DNA from: Paenibacillus massiliensis 2301065 = DSM 16942
GTDB taxonomy: Bacteria; Bacillota; Bacilli; Paenibacillales; Paenibacillaceae
Length of the DNA: 64,000 nucleotides
Direction of reading: 5' to 3'
Assembly: GCF_000377505.1 (NCBI RefSeq)
Contig: NZ_KB898190.1
Span: 1-64,000, forward strand
Positions 8,693 through 16,910 of this stretch are shown one piece after another. Made by a program: the position numbers and the translations under genes. The notes below the pieces were generated by a model that saw only the letters and a program-made list of their open reading frames with translations, was not told the DNA's origin and did not search any database. Within the stretch, counting starts at the first letter, position 1, and every line of letters begins with the position of its first letter.

Positions 8693-9430
8693 TTATGCTT
8701 GACACTGCATCCTCATTCGAATAATATGCCCTGACGGATGCTCTTCTGCTCTTACCCGGGTATTACTGACAACGGATCGCAGCTGTAACAGCTTGTCCGA
8801 TTGCTCAGGTATCCCGTCTCCTTCAATACGCACGACAATATCTTCATGGTCCATCTCAAAATACAAGCTCAGGCTGCGCACTTCTCCCCAGGACGACCGG
8901 CCCTCTCTGTGCTTGCAGGCATCAAGAAACTCAATGACGGCTGAAGCAAGCGACTCGCCGTCTTCGGGAGAGATGGCAGTCTCCAGTTGCAGTTGGTCTT
9001 CCACATGAATGCTTAGCTGTAGGTCACCAGAGCATGTCCGGAACGACTGCAAGTAGAATACAAGTGATGGGACACCCAGCTTGGCAACTCGGCTCTCCTC
9101 AAGAACACGTTCCTTGATTCGTTCCACGTACTGGACCGACCTCTCATGCTTCCCCATACGGATATATCCGTAGAGCACCTGCAGATCATTCATCCAATCA
9201 TGCCTGTGGTGCGTTAATGTATCCATTGCCGTCTGCTTCAACTCCCGAATGGCTGAAGCTTGCTCGGTATCTTTTTTACGTTGGGCAATCCGCATCGCAG
9301 TAACACCTGCCACGCCACCCCAAAGCCCAAGCAGGACTATACTCATTGTACCCGGAAATAAAAGTGCTATAACGAAAGGAATCAGAATCGAACATACCGC
9401 CAGCAGCGGTAAATATTTCCGCAATAACAT
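8693..9430 (-). CDS. spo0B: Spo0B-like sporulation phosphotransferase, membrane-anchored
   Basis: Phosphorelay protein passing phosphate from Spo0F to Spo0A (245 aa). The helical hairpin shows THHRHDWMNDLQVLYGYIRMG at about 73-93; the histidine of HRHDWMN matches the phosphorylated His of Spo0B. A degenerate ATPase-like domain follows. Unlike B. subtilis Spo0B, residues 1-48 form two hydrophobic segments (LLAVCSILIPFVIALLF and MSIVLLGLWGGVAGV), so it should be membrane-bound. GGAGAG precedes the ATG. Position next to obg supports the call despite weak sequence conservation in this family. Confidence 0.85.
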   Translation of the reverse strand: MLLRKYLPLLAVCSILIPFVIALLFPGTMSIVLLGLWGGVAGVTAMRIAQRKKDTEQASAIRELKQTAMDTLTHHRHDWMNDLQVLYGYIRMGKHERSVQYVERIKERVLEESRVAKLGVPSLVFYLQSFRTCSGDLQLSIHVEDQLQLETAISPEDGESLASAVIEFLDACKHREGRSSWGEVRSLSLYFEMDHEDIVVRIEGDGIPEQSDKLLQLRSVVSNTRVRAEEHPSGHIIRMRMQCQA

Positions 9431-9480
9431 GGCTTCTCTCCGTTCTCAACGCTTAAGGTCAGATCATGAATTCAACATCC

Positions 9481-9489
9481 AGTATAGCA
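9481..9489 (-). promoter_or_regulatory. Possible spo0B-obg promoter (extended -10)
   Basis: The minus strand reads TGCTATACT, an extended -10 (TGn plus TATACT), about 50 bases before spo0B and downstream of the rpmA terminator. No good -35 is visible. Two imperfect copies of TGATCCA/TGATTC lie in the 9555-9600 region between this site and the terminator. Confidence 0.45.
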
Positions 9490-9595
9490 TGAGTTACTTT
9501 CCAGTACATTACCAATAAAAAAGAATATTACTGCTATACCTCTAATGCCTGAACCCATGATCCAAATGATTCATAATTCGAATGATCCATGATTC

Positions 9596-9626
9596 AAAAA
9601 AAGCCCCCGGCGTAATGCCGGAGGCC
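9596..9626 (-). terminator. Terminator of rplU-prp-rpmA
   Basis: A GC-rich stem (GCCTCCGGC/GCCGGGGGC, tight TATTA-type loop) is followed by seven Ts on the minus strand, 20 bases after the rpmA stop. It is a textbook intrinsic terminator. Confidence 0.92.
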
Positions 9627-9646
9627 TGGTCACGGTTCAACCGCTA

Positions 9647-9958
9647 TTAAGCTTCTACTGCAGCCGCTACCGGAGCGACATCAACCGGATAGACGCTAAC
9701 TTTTTTGCGGTCACGTCCCCAACGCTCGAACTTAACAACGCCGTCTACTTTCGCAAACAAAGTGTCGTCTTTACCGATTCCCACGTTCGTACCCGGATGA
9801 ATTTTCGTTCCGCGTTGACGAACCAGAATGCTTCCGCCAGTAACGGTTTGTCCGTCAGCACGCTTTGTACCCAGACGTTTGGAACGGCTATCACGTCCGT
9901 TCTTTGTGGAGCCCACACCCTTCTTGGATGCGAACAACTGAAGGTCCAATCTCAACAT
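9647..9958 (-). CDS. rpmA: 50S ribosomal protein L27 with cleavable N-terminal extension
   Basis: Ribosomal protein L27 (103 aa), located near the peptidyl-transferase centre. The core [21 protein letters not shown] is preceded by MLRLDLQLF, the Firmicute extension that Prp protease removes after F9. The ATG at 9958 is set by GGAGGT 7 bases upstream; a longer in-frame start at 9976 is not supported. The gene for the protease lies directly upstream. The tail ends in an unusual Val/Ala-rich stretch (APVAAAVEA). Confidence 0.96.
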   Translation of the reverse strand: MLRLDLQLFASKKGVGSTKNGRDSRSKRLGTKRADGQTVTGGSILVRQRGTKIHPGTNVGIGKDDTLFAKVDGVVKFERWGRDRKKVSVYPVDVAPVAAAVEA

Positions 9959-9976
9959 CGTGTCAACCTCCTTCAT

Positions 9977-10303
9977 TTAGGAATTGTGTATTTCAATATA
10001 CTTACCGTATGACGTTGCAATAGTCTCCAACATAACAGCCATAGATTTCATCAGCAGCTGAATCTCGTCAAAGACATGATCATGAGGCAGTTCAGGAAGA
10101 TCGGCACTTAAAAATCCGTCCTTCATTCTCGAGTTGAGCACGACACCTGTCAAAGCTTCAATCGAGTTAACTGTTCCTACAGTGACGGCTGATACTCCAG
10201 CACACACAATGTCTTCACCGGATTTAGCATAGTTCGCATGACCTTTCACCGAAAAACCAGCGATGCTTCCGTTCTCCGTATGCTTAATGTGTACGATAAT
10301 CAC
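9977..10303 (-). CDS. prp: Ribosomal-processing cysteine protease Prp
   Basis: Small cysteine protease (108 aa; B. subtilis YsxB) that trims the N-terminal extension of L27. The catalytic pair is H22 (GHANYAKSGE) and C34 (DIVCAGVSAV), the spacing known for the family. It lies between rplU and rpmA, the standard order, and the L27 here does carry the substrate sequence. Confidence 0.93.
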   Translation of the reverse strand: MIIVHIKHTENGSIAGFSVKGHANYAKSGEDIVCAGVSAVTVGTVNSIEALTGVVLNSRMKDGFLSADLPELPHDHVFDEIQLLMKSMAVMLETIATSYGKYIEIHNS

Positions 10304-10316
10304 TTATCGAACCCTC

Positions 10317-10628
10317 TTATGCTTGGATTTTTTCAATCGTTACTTTAGTGTAAGGTTGACGATGACCTTGCTTCACATGGTAGTTCTTTTTCGGTTTGTA
10401 TTTGTATACAACAACCTTTTGGCCTTTGCCATGCTTCTCAACCTTAGCTGTTACGGAAGCTCCGGATACGAGTGGAGTACCTGCGTTAAGACCTTTGTCA
10501 TTGGACACAGCCAGGACACGGTCAAAAGTTACAGTATCACCATCATTTGCGTTCAGCTTCTCAATGTACAATACATCGCCCTCTTGAACTTTGTATTGCT
10601 TGCCACCAGTTTCGATAATTGCGTACAT
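10317..10628 (-). CDS. rplU: 50S ribosomal protein L21
   Basis: Ribosomal protein L21 (103 aa), [18 protein letters not shown] onward, with the C-terminal [17 protein letters not shown] motif. The ATG at 10628 is fixed by AAGGAGGTG upstream; the longer frame to 10694 runs into the leader RNA. First gene of the rplU-prp-rpmA operon, which should be controlled by the leader at 10640-10750. Confidence 0.97.
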   Translation of the reverse strand: MYAIIETGGKQYKVQEGDVLYIEKLNANDGDTVTFDRVLAVSNDKGLNAGTPLVSGASVTAKVEKHGKGQKVVVYKYKPKKNYHVKQGHRQPYTKVTIEKIQA

Positions 10629-10639
10629 TGCTTGCACCT

Positions 10640-10749
10640 CCTTATTTCTCAGACTCGCCCTGATGCAGGTGGTCACATCCACTAGGAATGTCACACTTCG
10701 ACCTCACTGGTGCGGTTACAGCATGTGCAGCAATAGATCATACACATAC
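10640..10749 (-). ncRNA. Probable L21 leader RNA (autoregulatory)
   Basis: The transcript between the promoter and rplU is about 110 bases and contains GUGUGACAUUCC, GGAUGUGACCACCUGC and GGGCGAGUCUGAGAAA just before the Shine-Dalgarno site. These match my memory of the L21 leader family found before rplU in Firmicutes, thought to be bound by L21. The identification is by recalled motifs and position; a covariance search would decide. Confidence 0.65.
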
Positions 10750-10755
10750 CAGATG

Positions 10756-10784
10756 ATTCTAGCATATGTGGTATGTGATTTCAA
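10756..10784 (-). promoter_or_regulatory. rplU promoter
   Basis: Minus strand: TTGAAA (10779-10784), 17 bases, TAGAAT (10756-10761). Predicted start near 10749, giving the leader of the rplU-prp-rpmA transcript. Confidence 0.8.
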
Positions 10785-10816
10785 GATATTATTTCAATCA
10801 TGCGACCATCAGCTCA

Positions 10817-12001
10817 TTAAGGCACAAGCGTCTTCTCCTCACGAACCTTCTTGCGAGTGATCTCGAGTAACCCCAGCTTCGTCCAGCCTACAATGTAGGA
10901 CTTGGTCCGATCCTGCTTCAGCTCCTGCTCAAGCACACTCGCCACTTCCTTTCGATGCTCGTCCCTTTCCATATCAATGAAATCGACAATAATGATCCCG
11001 CCAATGTCACGTACTCTCATCAGACGAGCAATCTCTGATGCGGCTTCCATATTCGTCTGGGTCACCGTCTCCTCCAGATTACTACCGCCTGTATATTTGC
11101 CTGTATTTACATCAATAACGGTCAGAGCTTCGGTATGATCAATAATGATGTAGCCTCCGCCCTTCAACCAGACTTTACGGGCAAAATCCCGCTCAAGCTG
11201 CTCTTGGACACCATGGGCGTTAAAAATAGGCTCTGCCCCTTTGTACAGTCTGACGGAGGGTCGGCTGACTCCAAGCCCCTCAAGAAAGGCAATGGCCTCC
11301 TCCACCTGTGACTCCGTATCAATGATGAGCTCATCCTGCTCGGGTGTGAATGCATCGCGTATGAACCGCTGTACAATACTTAGATCCTTATGTAGCTCTG
11401 CCGGTGCATTTGTCCGTTCTGCCTTGGATTGTATGGCTTCCCATTGCCTGCGAAGCAAGCGCAGATCACTTTCAATCGCCTCCTGGCCCTCGTCCTCGGA
11501 GACAGTCCGAATGATTAGTCCTTCCTCGCCAGTTCGCACTTGCTCCCCCAAGGATTTCAGGCGGGCACGCTCCCCTTCACGCTCAATCTTCTTGGAGACG
11601 GCTACATAATCAGCACAGGGCATATACACGATCCAGCGCCCAGGCAACGAATAATGGGTTGTAACTCTTGCTCCTTTATTACCGAACTGCTCCTTGAATA
11701 CCTGCACAATCAGCTCTTGCCCCACATGAAGCAGACTGGCAATATCGGGCTTCACCTTCGGCTGCTTGTCCGTATGAGCGTGCAGTACATCATCCACGTA
11801 CAAAAAAGCATTCTTACGCTGGCCGATGTCAACGAATGCCGCCTGCATGCCAGGAACCACATTGACTACACGCGCTTTGTAGAAGGAGCCCAGCGTATCC
11901 CGCTCCCGTGAACGCTCCGCAGCATATTCTACCAGTCTTCCCTGATCCAGTAGAGCCATCTGCGTGGTCTGCTGCTTATGGTGTACGATCATCTGTTTCA
12001 T
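10817..12001 (-). CDS. rng: RNase E/G family ribonuclease
   Basis: Endoribonuclease of RNA processing (394 aa). An S1-like RNA-binding part comes first (ARVVNVVPGMQAAFVDIGQRKNAFLYVDDV), then the DNase I-like catalytic part with both metal-binding aspartate motifs, LTVIDVNTGKYTG and GGIIIVDFIDM. The protein ends at LLEITRKKVREEKTLVP, right where family members such as E. coli RNase G continue into the CPxC zinc-link, so the dimerising zinc hook is missing. The frame is intact, so this may be a natural short form. It lies between spoIVFB and rplU. Choice of E versus G name is arbitrary. Confidence 0.88.
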   Translation of the reverse strand: MKQMIVHHKQQTTQMALLDQGRLVEYAAERSRERDTLGSFYKARVVNVVPGMQAAFVDIGQRKNAFLYVDDVLHAHTDKQPKVKPDIASLLHVGQELIVQVFKEQFGNKGARVTTHYSLPGRWIVYMPCADYVAVSKKIEREGERARLKSLGEQVRTGEEGLIIRTVSEDEGQEAIESDLRLLRRQWEAIQSKAERTNAPAELHKDLSIVQRFIRDAFTPEQDELIIDTESQVEEAIAFLEGLGVSRPSVRLYKGAEPIFNAHGVQEQLERDFARKVWLKGGGYIIIDHTEALTVIDVNTGKYTGGSNLEETVTQTNMEAASEIARLMRVRDIGGIIIVDFIDMERDEHRKEVASVLEQELKQDRTKSYIVGWTKLGLLEITRKKVREEKTLVP

Positions 12002-12089
12002 GGAATTCTCCTATCCCGGCTAAGTTCCTCTATCTATCATAACAACTTTTATGATGAGTTTATATCTCTATTTTTTCCATATTACCCCA

Positions 12090-12971
12090 CTATGATATAT
12101 TTCGGTCAGGTGGACCAGATGCATGATAATTAGTGAAAAAAGATCGTATTAACCGCTGCTCCGGGAGCATGGCTATAATGCCACCCTCTTCATTCATGAC
12201 ATAAATCATATGGTATTTCTCCCTCTTAAATAGACGCAGAATCCCCTCCAAATGTTGCACCGGATGAGAGATGATTGGCGTGGCAATGATTCCCTTCTCT
12301 AGCTTTTTACGGTATTGATTATCTCGACCAAGCAGGAAGCGGACAAAACGATAGGGAAGGTTCCTGTAGTCAGTTAAATTGGAGTAAAAGAGAAACAAGC
12401 CCATAGCGAGCATATTCAAATACGGTGATCCCTTGCCTGAGAGGGCAGGGATAATCGCCGCTACACACATTATGATACTGCAGACCATACTAACGCGTAA
12501 CGTATGCTGGAGAACAGCATGATAGGACAGCAGTATACTCAGCAACGCCTGGACAATCTTTCCACCATCTAGTGGAAGCACAGGCAGCAGATTAAATAAC
12601 ATAATCATCAGGTTGCCACGGATGACATAGTCGATAAATTCGTGTTGCTCTGTCCCCAGATTACGAATCAAGAGCAGCACCGCAATCATAAACAGATTTT
12701 GCAGAGGCCCGGCGAGTGCAATCACAATCTCCTTCCATGCTGGAAGACAGCCCTGGTCCTCAATCTCGGCCACACCGCCGAAGGGAAGCATCTGAATGGA
12801 CACTACTCTCGCTCCGAGCATCGATGCAGCAGCAGCATGCCCCAACTCATGAACGAACACAATGGCAAACAAGGTCACTAGCTCGATAAAATGTCCTGTA
12901 AGCACCGAGGCCATCATGATCAGAACGAAGAGCGGATGTAAGGACAGCCTTACTCCTCTGACCTTAATCAA
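12090..12971 (-). CDS. spoIVFB: SpoIVFB intramembrane metalloprotease
   Basis: Site-2 protease (M50B, 293 aa) that cleaves pro-sigma-K in the mother cell. The zinc motif HELGH lies in FVHELGHAAAASML within an N-terminal membrane helix, and the third ligand is in LLPVLPLDGGKIVQ. About six hydrophobic segments fill 1-210, then a soluble C-terminal domain (GIIATPIISHPVQHLEGILRL). Its start overlaps the spoIVFA stop by 8 bases, matching the known regulated pair. Confidence 0.93.
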   Translation of the reverse strand: MIKVRGVRLSLHPLFVLIMMASVLTGHFIELVTLFAIVFVHELGHAAAASMLGARVVSIQMLPFGGVAEIEDQGCLPAWKEIVIALAGPLQNLFMIAVLLLIRNLGTEQHEFIDYVIRGNLMIMLFNLLPVLPLDGGKIVQALLSILLSYHAVLQHTLRVSMVCSIIMCVAAIIPALSGKGSPYLNMLAMGLFLFYSNLTDYRNLPYRFVRFLLGRDNQYRKKLEKGIIATPIISHPVQHLEGILRLFKREKYHMIYVMNEEGGIIAMLPEQRLIRSFFTNYHASGPPDRNIS

Positions 12972-13905
12972 ACGCTACCACTTCTGCCGGGTCTACATAC
13001 TGCTCTCCCTGCTTCACAGCAAAGTACAAGGTATTGGTTTCTTGTGCTTCCTGCATGATTGTAAATTGCCCCACAACGTCCCCTTCCTGTACCCAATCAT
13101 TAGTCCTCAGCGAGGTGCCCGACAAGCGCCCATATATAGCAGTCAGTCCATCTGTATGACGAATGACTACTGTGCTGTCTCCTTCCGTGCCTGGTACGAC
13201 ATCCATGACTCGTCCCGCATCCATACTCTTAACCAGGACTGGGTCGGTTGAAAAGGATTCCGGCACAATCTCTATACCTTTCAAGCTCACGGCAAAGGGC
13301 TGGACAATGCTGCCTCGTACAGGAGGTGCCAAGTGATGCTGTCCATGCACCTGCTGCACCTTCTGCTCCAGACCCTTGAATATAGGTAAGAAGGTCGGTG
13401 AGCCGCCAAAATGCTCCTCATACCAACCAGCAACAGACTGTACATCCATATCACGATGCATTGCATCCGCTACAAACAAGCGAATCTCCGAGCTATATGG
13501 CATTTCCCAGTGGAATACTCCCCACACCAATCCAAACAAAGCAGCACTTACCCATAGCCTTCGGATTAACGATGCCACGAATGAAGGCTTTCGTGGAGCT
13601 GTGAAACTATCATTCCAGCGATGCCTATTTTTTTTCCATTCGAATTCTGGATCTGGCTCCATCTCCTGCGCTTGTCCGGCACGCATTGTTGAATCCTTCA
13701 TAAGTGGCGCCGACGACTTCGGGTTGAGCGAATTGCGCTTTTGTGACTGCCTTCCTCGAATATACGGATCGATGGTCCGTATATTCGAGTTCTCTTCTTG
13801 TAGGCGCATGCTCTGCCGGTAAACATCCTGAGGATGTATCTCCTGTGTGAGTAGCTCCTGAATGCGCATTTCGCGACGACGTTTAATTCCTGTATCTCTG
13901 TCCAT
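12964..13905 (-). CDS. spoIVFA: SpoIVFA-like regulator (degenerate M23/LytM domain)
   Basis: Membrane protein (313 aa) that holds SpoIVFB inactive until the forespore signal. A long charged N-terminal part precedes one membrane segment (WVSAALFGLVWGVFHW, about 135-150), then an extracellular domain ending in a LytM-like fold. The zinc ligands of active M23 peptidases are absent (YGRL instead of YAHL, TLYFAV instead of HxHF), so it should be non-catalytic and act by binding. Translationally coupled to spoIVFB. Identity rests on architecture and position. Confidence 0.87.
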   Translation of the reverse strand: MDRDTGIKRRREMRIQELLTQEIHPQDVYRQSMRLQEENSNIRTIDPYIRGRQSQKRNSLNPKSSAPLMKDSTMRAGQAQEMEPDPEFEWKKNRHRWNDSFTAPRKPSFVASLIRRLWVSAALFGLVWGVFHWEMPYSSEIRLFVADAMHRDMDVQSVAGWYEEHFGGSPTFLPIFKGLEQKVQQVHGQHHLAPPVRGSIVQPFAVSLKGIEIVPESFSTDPVLVKSMDAGRVMDVVPGTEGDSTVVIRHTDGLTAIYGRLSGTSLRTNDWVQEGDVVGQFTIMQEAQETNTLYFAVKQGEQYVDPAEVVAFD

Positions 13906-14091
13906 GTTCTGTCCCTCCAGCGAGGATCTTTTGCTTCATGTATATGAGGACGGGCTCCAACTTATGAGCAGAACCAAACGCATTGAGCAGAAGACTTATG
14001 TGCCTTATGACCAGTTGGTGAAAAATTGTCGTTAACAAGTGGTGTTTGATCTCGTGTGGAAATAATGAACATAGGAGGAGGGATTATTCAA

Positions 14092-14799
14092 ATGCAGACT
14101 TACGCAGACATTATAGTTCGAACTATATTAGCCATTTTCAGCGTATTGCTAATTGCCCGTTTACTTGGTAAACAGACTATATCTAACATGACGTTACATG
14201 ATTTTGTAACCAATATTACGCTTGGGTCCGTTGCAGCTAATTTGGCGTTTAATGTACCGTTGAAATATTCCTATTTTATTCTGACACTCGGTGTCATGGC
14301 CAGCATTTCATTTTTGCTATCCGTCATAGCGATCAAGAGTAGTAAATTGCGAAAATGGATTTCTGGCTCGCCAACTGTGCTGATCGAGAATGGGAAGATC
14401 CTTGAGAATAACATGAAGAAGATAAGGTATACGCTTGATACGCTGAATCAGGTATTACGAAGCAAGGGGATTTTCAATCTGAGTGAGGTCGACTATGCGG
14501 TTCTTGAGGATAATGGGACAGTTTCGGTGCTATTGAAGGAGGACTACCAACTCGTAACTAGGAAGGATATGAAGCTTGCACCAAGTACCCAGAAGTTCCC
14601 TATTGAACTGGTTATGGATGGGGTAATCCTGGAACAAAACCTCCAAAATCAGGGATTAAGCAAAGAATGGCTGGAAAATGAAGTGAGGAGCAGAGGAAAA
14701 CGAATAGCTGATGTGCTCTACGCGGTGAGAGGAACACATCAGCAGCTCTTTTTTGACTACTATCAAGACGATATCCGTAAGCCAATCGATAAGGAATAA
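14092..14799 (+). CDS. YetF/DUF421 family membrane protein
   Basis: Plus-strand gene for a 235-aa protein of the DUF421 (YetF/YcaP) family. Three hydrophobic segments lie in about 5-95 (IIVRTILAIFSVLLIARLLG and two more), followed by a soluble domain with SGSPTVLIENGKILENNMKK and EVRSRGKRIADVLYAV. The ATG at 14092 has GGAGGAGGG 9 bases upstream; upstream GTG/ATG codons (14056, 14065) lie before that site. Function is unknown; some members are linked to spore membranes. It interrupts the usual spoIVFA-minD neighbourhood and points the other way, so it looks inserted. Confidence 0.85.
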   Translation: MQTYADIIVRTILAIFSVLLIARLLGKQTISNMTLHDFVTNITLGSVAANLAFNVPLKYSYFILTLGVMASISFLLSVIAIKSSKLRKWISGSPTVLIENGKILENNMKKIRYTLDTLNQVLRSKGIFNLSEVDYAVLEDNGTVSVLLKEDYQLVTRKDMKLAPSTQKFPIELVMDGVILEQNLQNQGLSKEWLENEVRSRGKRIADVLYAVRGTHQQLFFDYYQDDIRKPIDKE

Positions 14800-14841
14800 A
14801 GGTTGAGCTCACAGCTACAAGGGAGCTACACCTTCAGATAG

Positions 14842-15639
14842 TCAGCTCTTGACCCCGAAGAATTTCTTGAAGCGAGTCAGCACACTTGTCTTCTGATCCA
14901 ATTGCATCAATGGAACGGTATCTCCCAGAATACGCCGAGCAATGTTACGATATGCAATCGCAGCCTGAGAATCCGGATTCATGACGGTAGGTTCACCGAT
15001 GTTAGCTGCCTTGATGACAAGCTCATCATCAGGCACAATTCCGATCAAATCAATGTTCAGTACCTGCAAAATGCCGTCGATATCCAGCATATCCCCGGAT
15101 TTCACCATGCTGCTACGAATCCGGTTGACGATCAGCTTCGGCGAGCCAATCTCCGAATTTTCCAACAGTCCGATAACCCGGTCTGCATCACGTACTGCTG
15201 CATTCTCCGGCGTAGTAACGACAATAGCCTGATCTGCTCCGGCAATGGCATTCTTGAATCCTTGCTCGATTCCTGCAGGACAGTCAATAATGATGTATTC
15301 AAAATCCTTCTTGAGCTCCAGAATAATATCCTTGACCTGTTCAGGCGTAATAGCATTCTTATCTTTCGTCTGTGCAGCAGGAAGCATATATAATTCCTCA
15401 AAGCGCTTGTCCTTCACCAAGGCTTGGTTCAAGCGGCAGCGTCCTTCTGCTACATCAATAAGATCGTAAATGATGCGATTCTCCAGTCCCATAACCACAT
15501 CCAGGTTGCGGAGGCCGATATCCGTATCGACCAGGCACACCTTCTTGCCGAGCAGTGCGAGAGCTGTTCCGATATTTGCTGAGGTCGTCGTTTTACCGAC
15601 GCCGCCTTTTCCCGAGGTGACAACTATGGCCTCTCCCAT
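14842..15639 (-). CDS. minD: Septum site-determining ATPase MinD
   Basis: ParA/MinD ATPase (265 aa) that carries MinC to the membrane to block polar division. Deviant Walker A GKGGVGKTT is at about 10-18, Walker B region is FEYIIIDCPAGIEQG, and the C-terminal amphipathic membrane helix is SVLTRFKKFFGV. Starts 3 bases after the minC stop. Convergent with the yetF-like gene. Confidence 0.97.
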   Translation of the reverse strand: MGEAIVVTSGKGGVGKTTTSANIGTALALLGKKVCLVDTDIGLRNLDVVMGLENRIIYDLIDVAEGRCRLNQALVKDKRFEELYMLPAAQTKDKNAITPEQVKDIILELKKDFEYIIIDCPAGIEQGFKNAIAGADQAIVVTTPENAAVRDADRVIGLLENSEIGSPKLIVNRIRSSMVKSGDMLDIDGILQVLNIDLIGIVPDDELVIKAANIGEPTVMNPDSQAAIAYRNIARRILGDTVPLMQLDQKTSVLTRFKKFFGVKS

Positions 15640-15642
15640 GCG

Positions 15643-16305
15643 CTACACTCCTTTAAACACATTAAATTCACGGCGAAGTCTGCCAATATTCGTAATTTTG
15701 TCAATTTGCATGGTATCCTCCTGCAGATATGCAAATTCCATGCCGGCCTCGCGTGATTCCCATTCATCCGGGGGACGACTGATTACGTCCGAGATCCGTA
15801 CCTGAGTAGGGGCGAAGTAAGAAGCGGCAATAATCGCCTCTCTATTGCCTTCCATTCCCGCATGAGCCATTCCTCGCAATGAACCGAGAATGAACAGATC
15901 ACCCGTGCAAGTAATCGCTCCTCCCGGATTCACGTCACCCAGAAACAACAGATTTCCGTTGTAATGCAGCACCTGGCCCGAACGGACCATACCTGTCATC
16001 GTATGAATATGCTGTCCCTTGTCATCCTCGGACTGCAGGTTCGGTGATTCAACGGAGCGAATAAGCAGATTTCCCCTAGTACGTAGTACCTCCAGTAAAG
16101 ATTCCTTCTGCTCTTCGCTGATTTCACGGTTCCCCATCTTAATATCTACATGAACTATCGGTCCAGTCAATATATTTTGGTGGCTATGCTCAAGCTTGAA
16201 GCGCAATTCTCCCAGCAGTTCATCAAATTCACATTGATCATCCAGCAGGAATACCAGGCCGTCTTTGATGCCTTTAATCGTAACACGATTTGGTTTAACC
16301 GTCAT
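15643..16305 (-). CDS. minC: Septum site-determining protein MinC
   Basis: Inhibitor of FtsZ ring assembly (220 aa). The N-terminal domain begins VKPNRVTIKGIKDGLVFLLDD; the C-terminal beta-helix with glycine repeats (HYNGNLLFLGDVNPGGAITCTGDLFILGSLRGMAHAG, about 115-150) binds MinD. Directly before minD in one operon, downstream of mreBCD as in B. subtilis. Confidence 0.95.
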   Translation of the reverse strand: MTVKPNRVTIKGIKDGLVFLLDDQCEFDELLGELRFKLEHSHQNILTGPIVHVDIKMGNREISEEQKESLLEVLRTRGNLLIRSVESPNLQSEDDKGQHIHTMTGMVRSGQVLHYNGNLLFLGDVNPGGAITCTGDLFILGSLRGMAHAGMEGNREAIIAASYFAPTQVRISDVISRPPDEWESREAGMEFAYLQEDTMQIDKITNIGRLRREFNVFKGV

Positions 16306-16379
16306 TAGCCTGTCCCTCCCATCCCAACTCTTTCGCGCCGGAACGTCGAATCTCCTGCTTGGCCCCGCAAAAACTGCAG

Positions 16380-16910
16380 CTACAAGCTCTCTTCTTTTTT
16401 GGGACGGCCACCCAGAAGCTCGAACTGCTTACGCATAGGTACATAGATGATCAATGCAAACAGGAAATGCACGCATAGATTGGGGATCATATATTGGGTA
16501 AGCGCCCAGTTAAATGAGTGCACATTGAGCTGAAATAGCTGATAGATGCCGAACAGAGTGGAGTCAAAGAGTAGACTTCCTAGCAGTACTACAGTCATCA
16601 TGATCGGCATGGGAGCACGCGGGGCCTGAAAGATCAGACCCATCAGGTAAGCTGCACACCCCATAGCGAATGAATAAGGTCCAATCATGGCTCCATAAAA
16701 GATGATATCATGTAGCAATCCGAAGATAATGCCTAGCACAAGTGCAGTATGACGATGATAATATACCGATACGAATAAAATAATGATAAAGACCAAATTA
16801 GGAGACAAACGATACTGCCAGCCACCTGGAATCAGCCAAGGGATAATCGTACCCTCCACGATAAAGAGCACAAATAGAAGCATGATCAGGACATGTCCGC
16901 GGAACCTCAT
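16380..16910 (-). CDS. mreD: Rod shape-determining protein MreD
   Basis: Integral membrane protein (176 aa) of the elongation machinery, with about five hydrophobic segments, beginning MRFRGHVLIMLLFVLFIVEG and containing NLVFIIILFVSVYYHR. The ATG overlaps the mreC stop by 4 bases, so translation is coupled. Confidence 0.93.
   Translation of the reverse strand: MRFRGHVLIMLLFVLFIVEGTIIPWLIPGGWQYRLSPNLVFIIILFVSVYYHRHTALVLGIIFGLLHDIIFYGAMIGPYSFAMGCAAYLMGLIFQAPRAPMPIMMTVVLLGSLLFDSTLFGIYQLFQLNVHSFNWALTQYMIPNLCVHFLFALIIYVPMRKQFELLGGRPKKEESL

Noticed and set aside
13000..13300. SpoIVFA as an active M23 peptidase
   Set aside because: The zinc-binding His residues of the LytM fold are replaced (YGRL, TLYFAV).
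14056..14068. Second sigma-F-like -10 (GGAAATAATG) before the yetF-type gene
   Set aside because: It would start the transcript inside the ribosome-binding site and no -35 fits.
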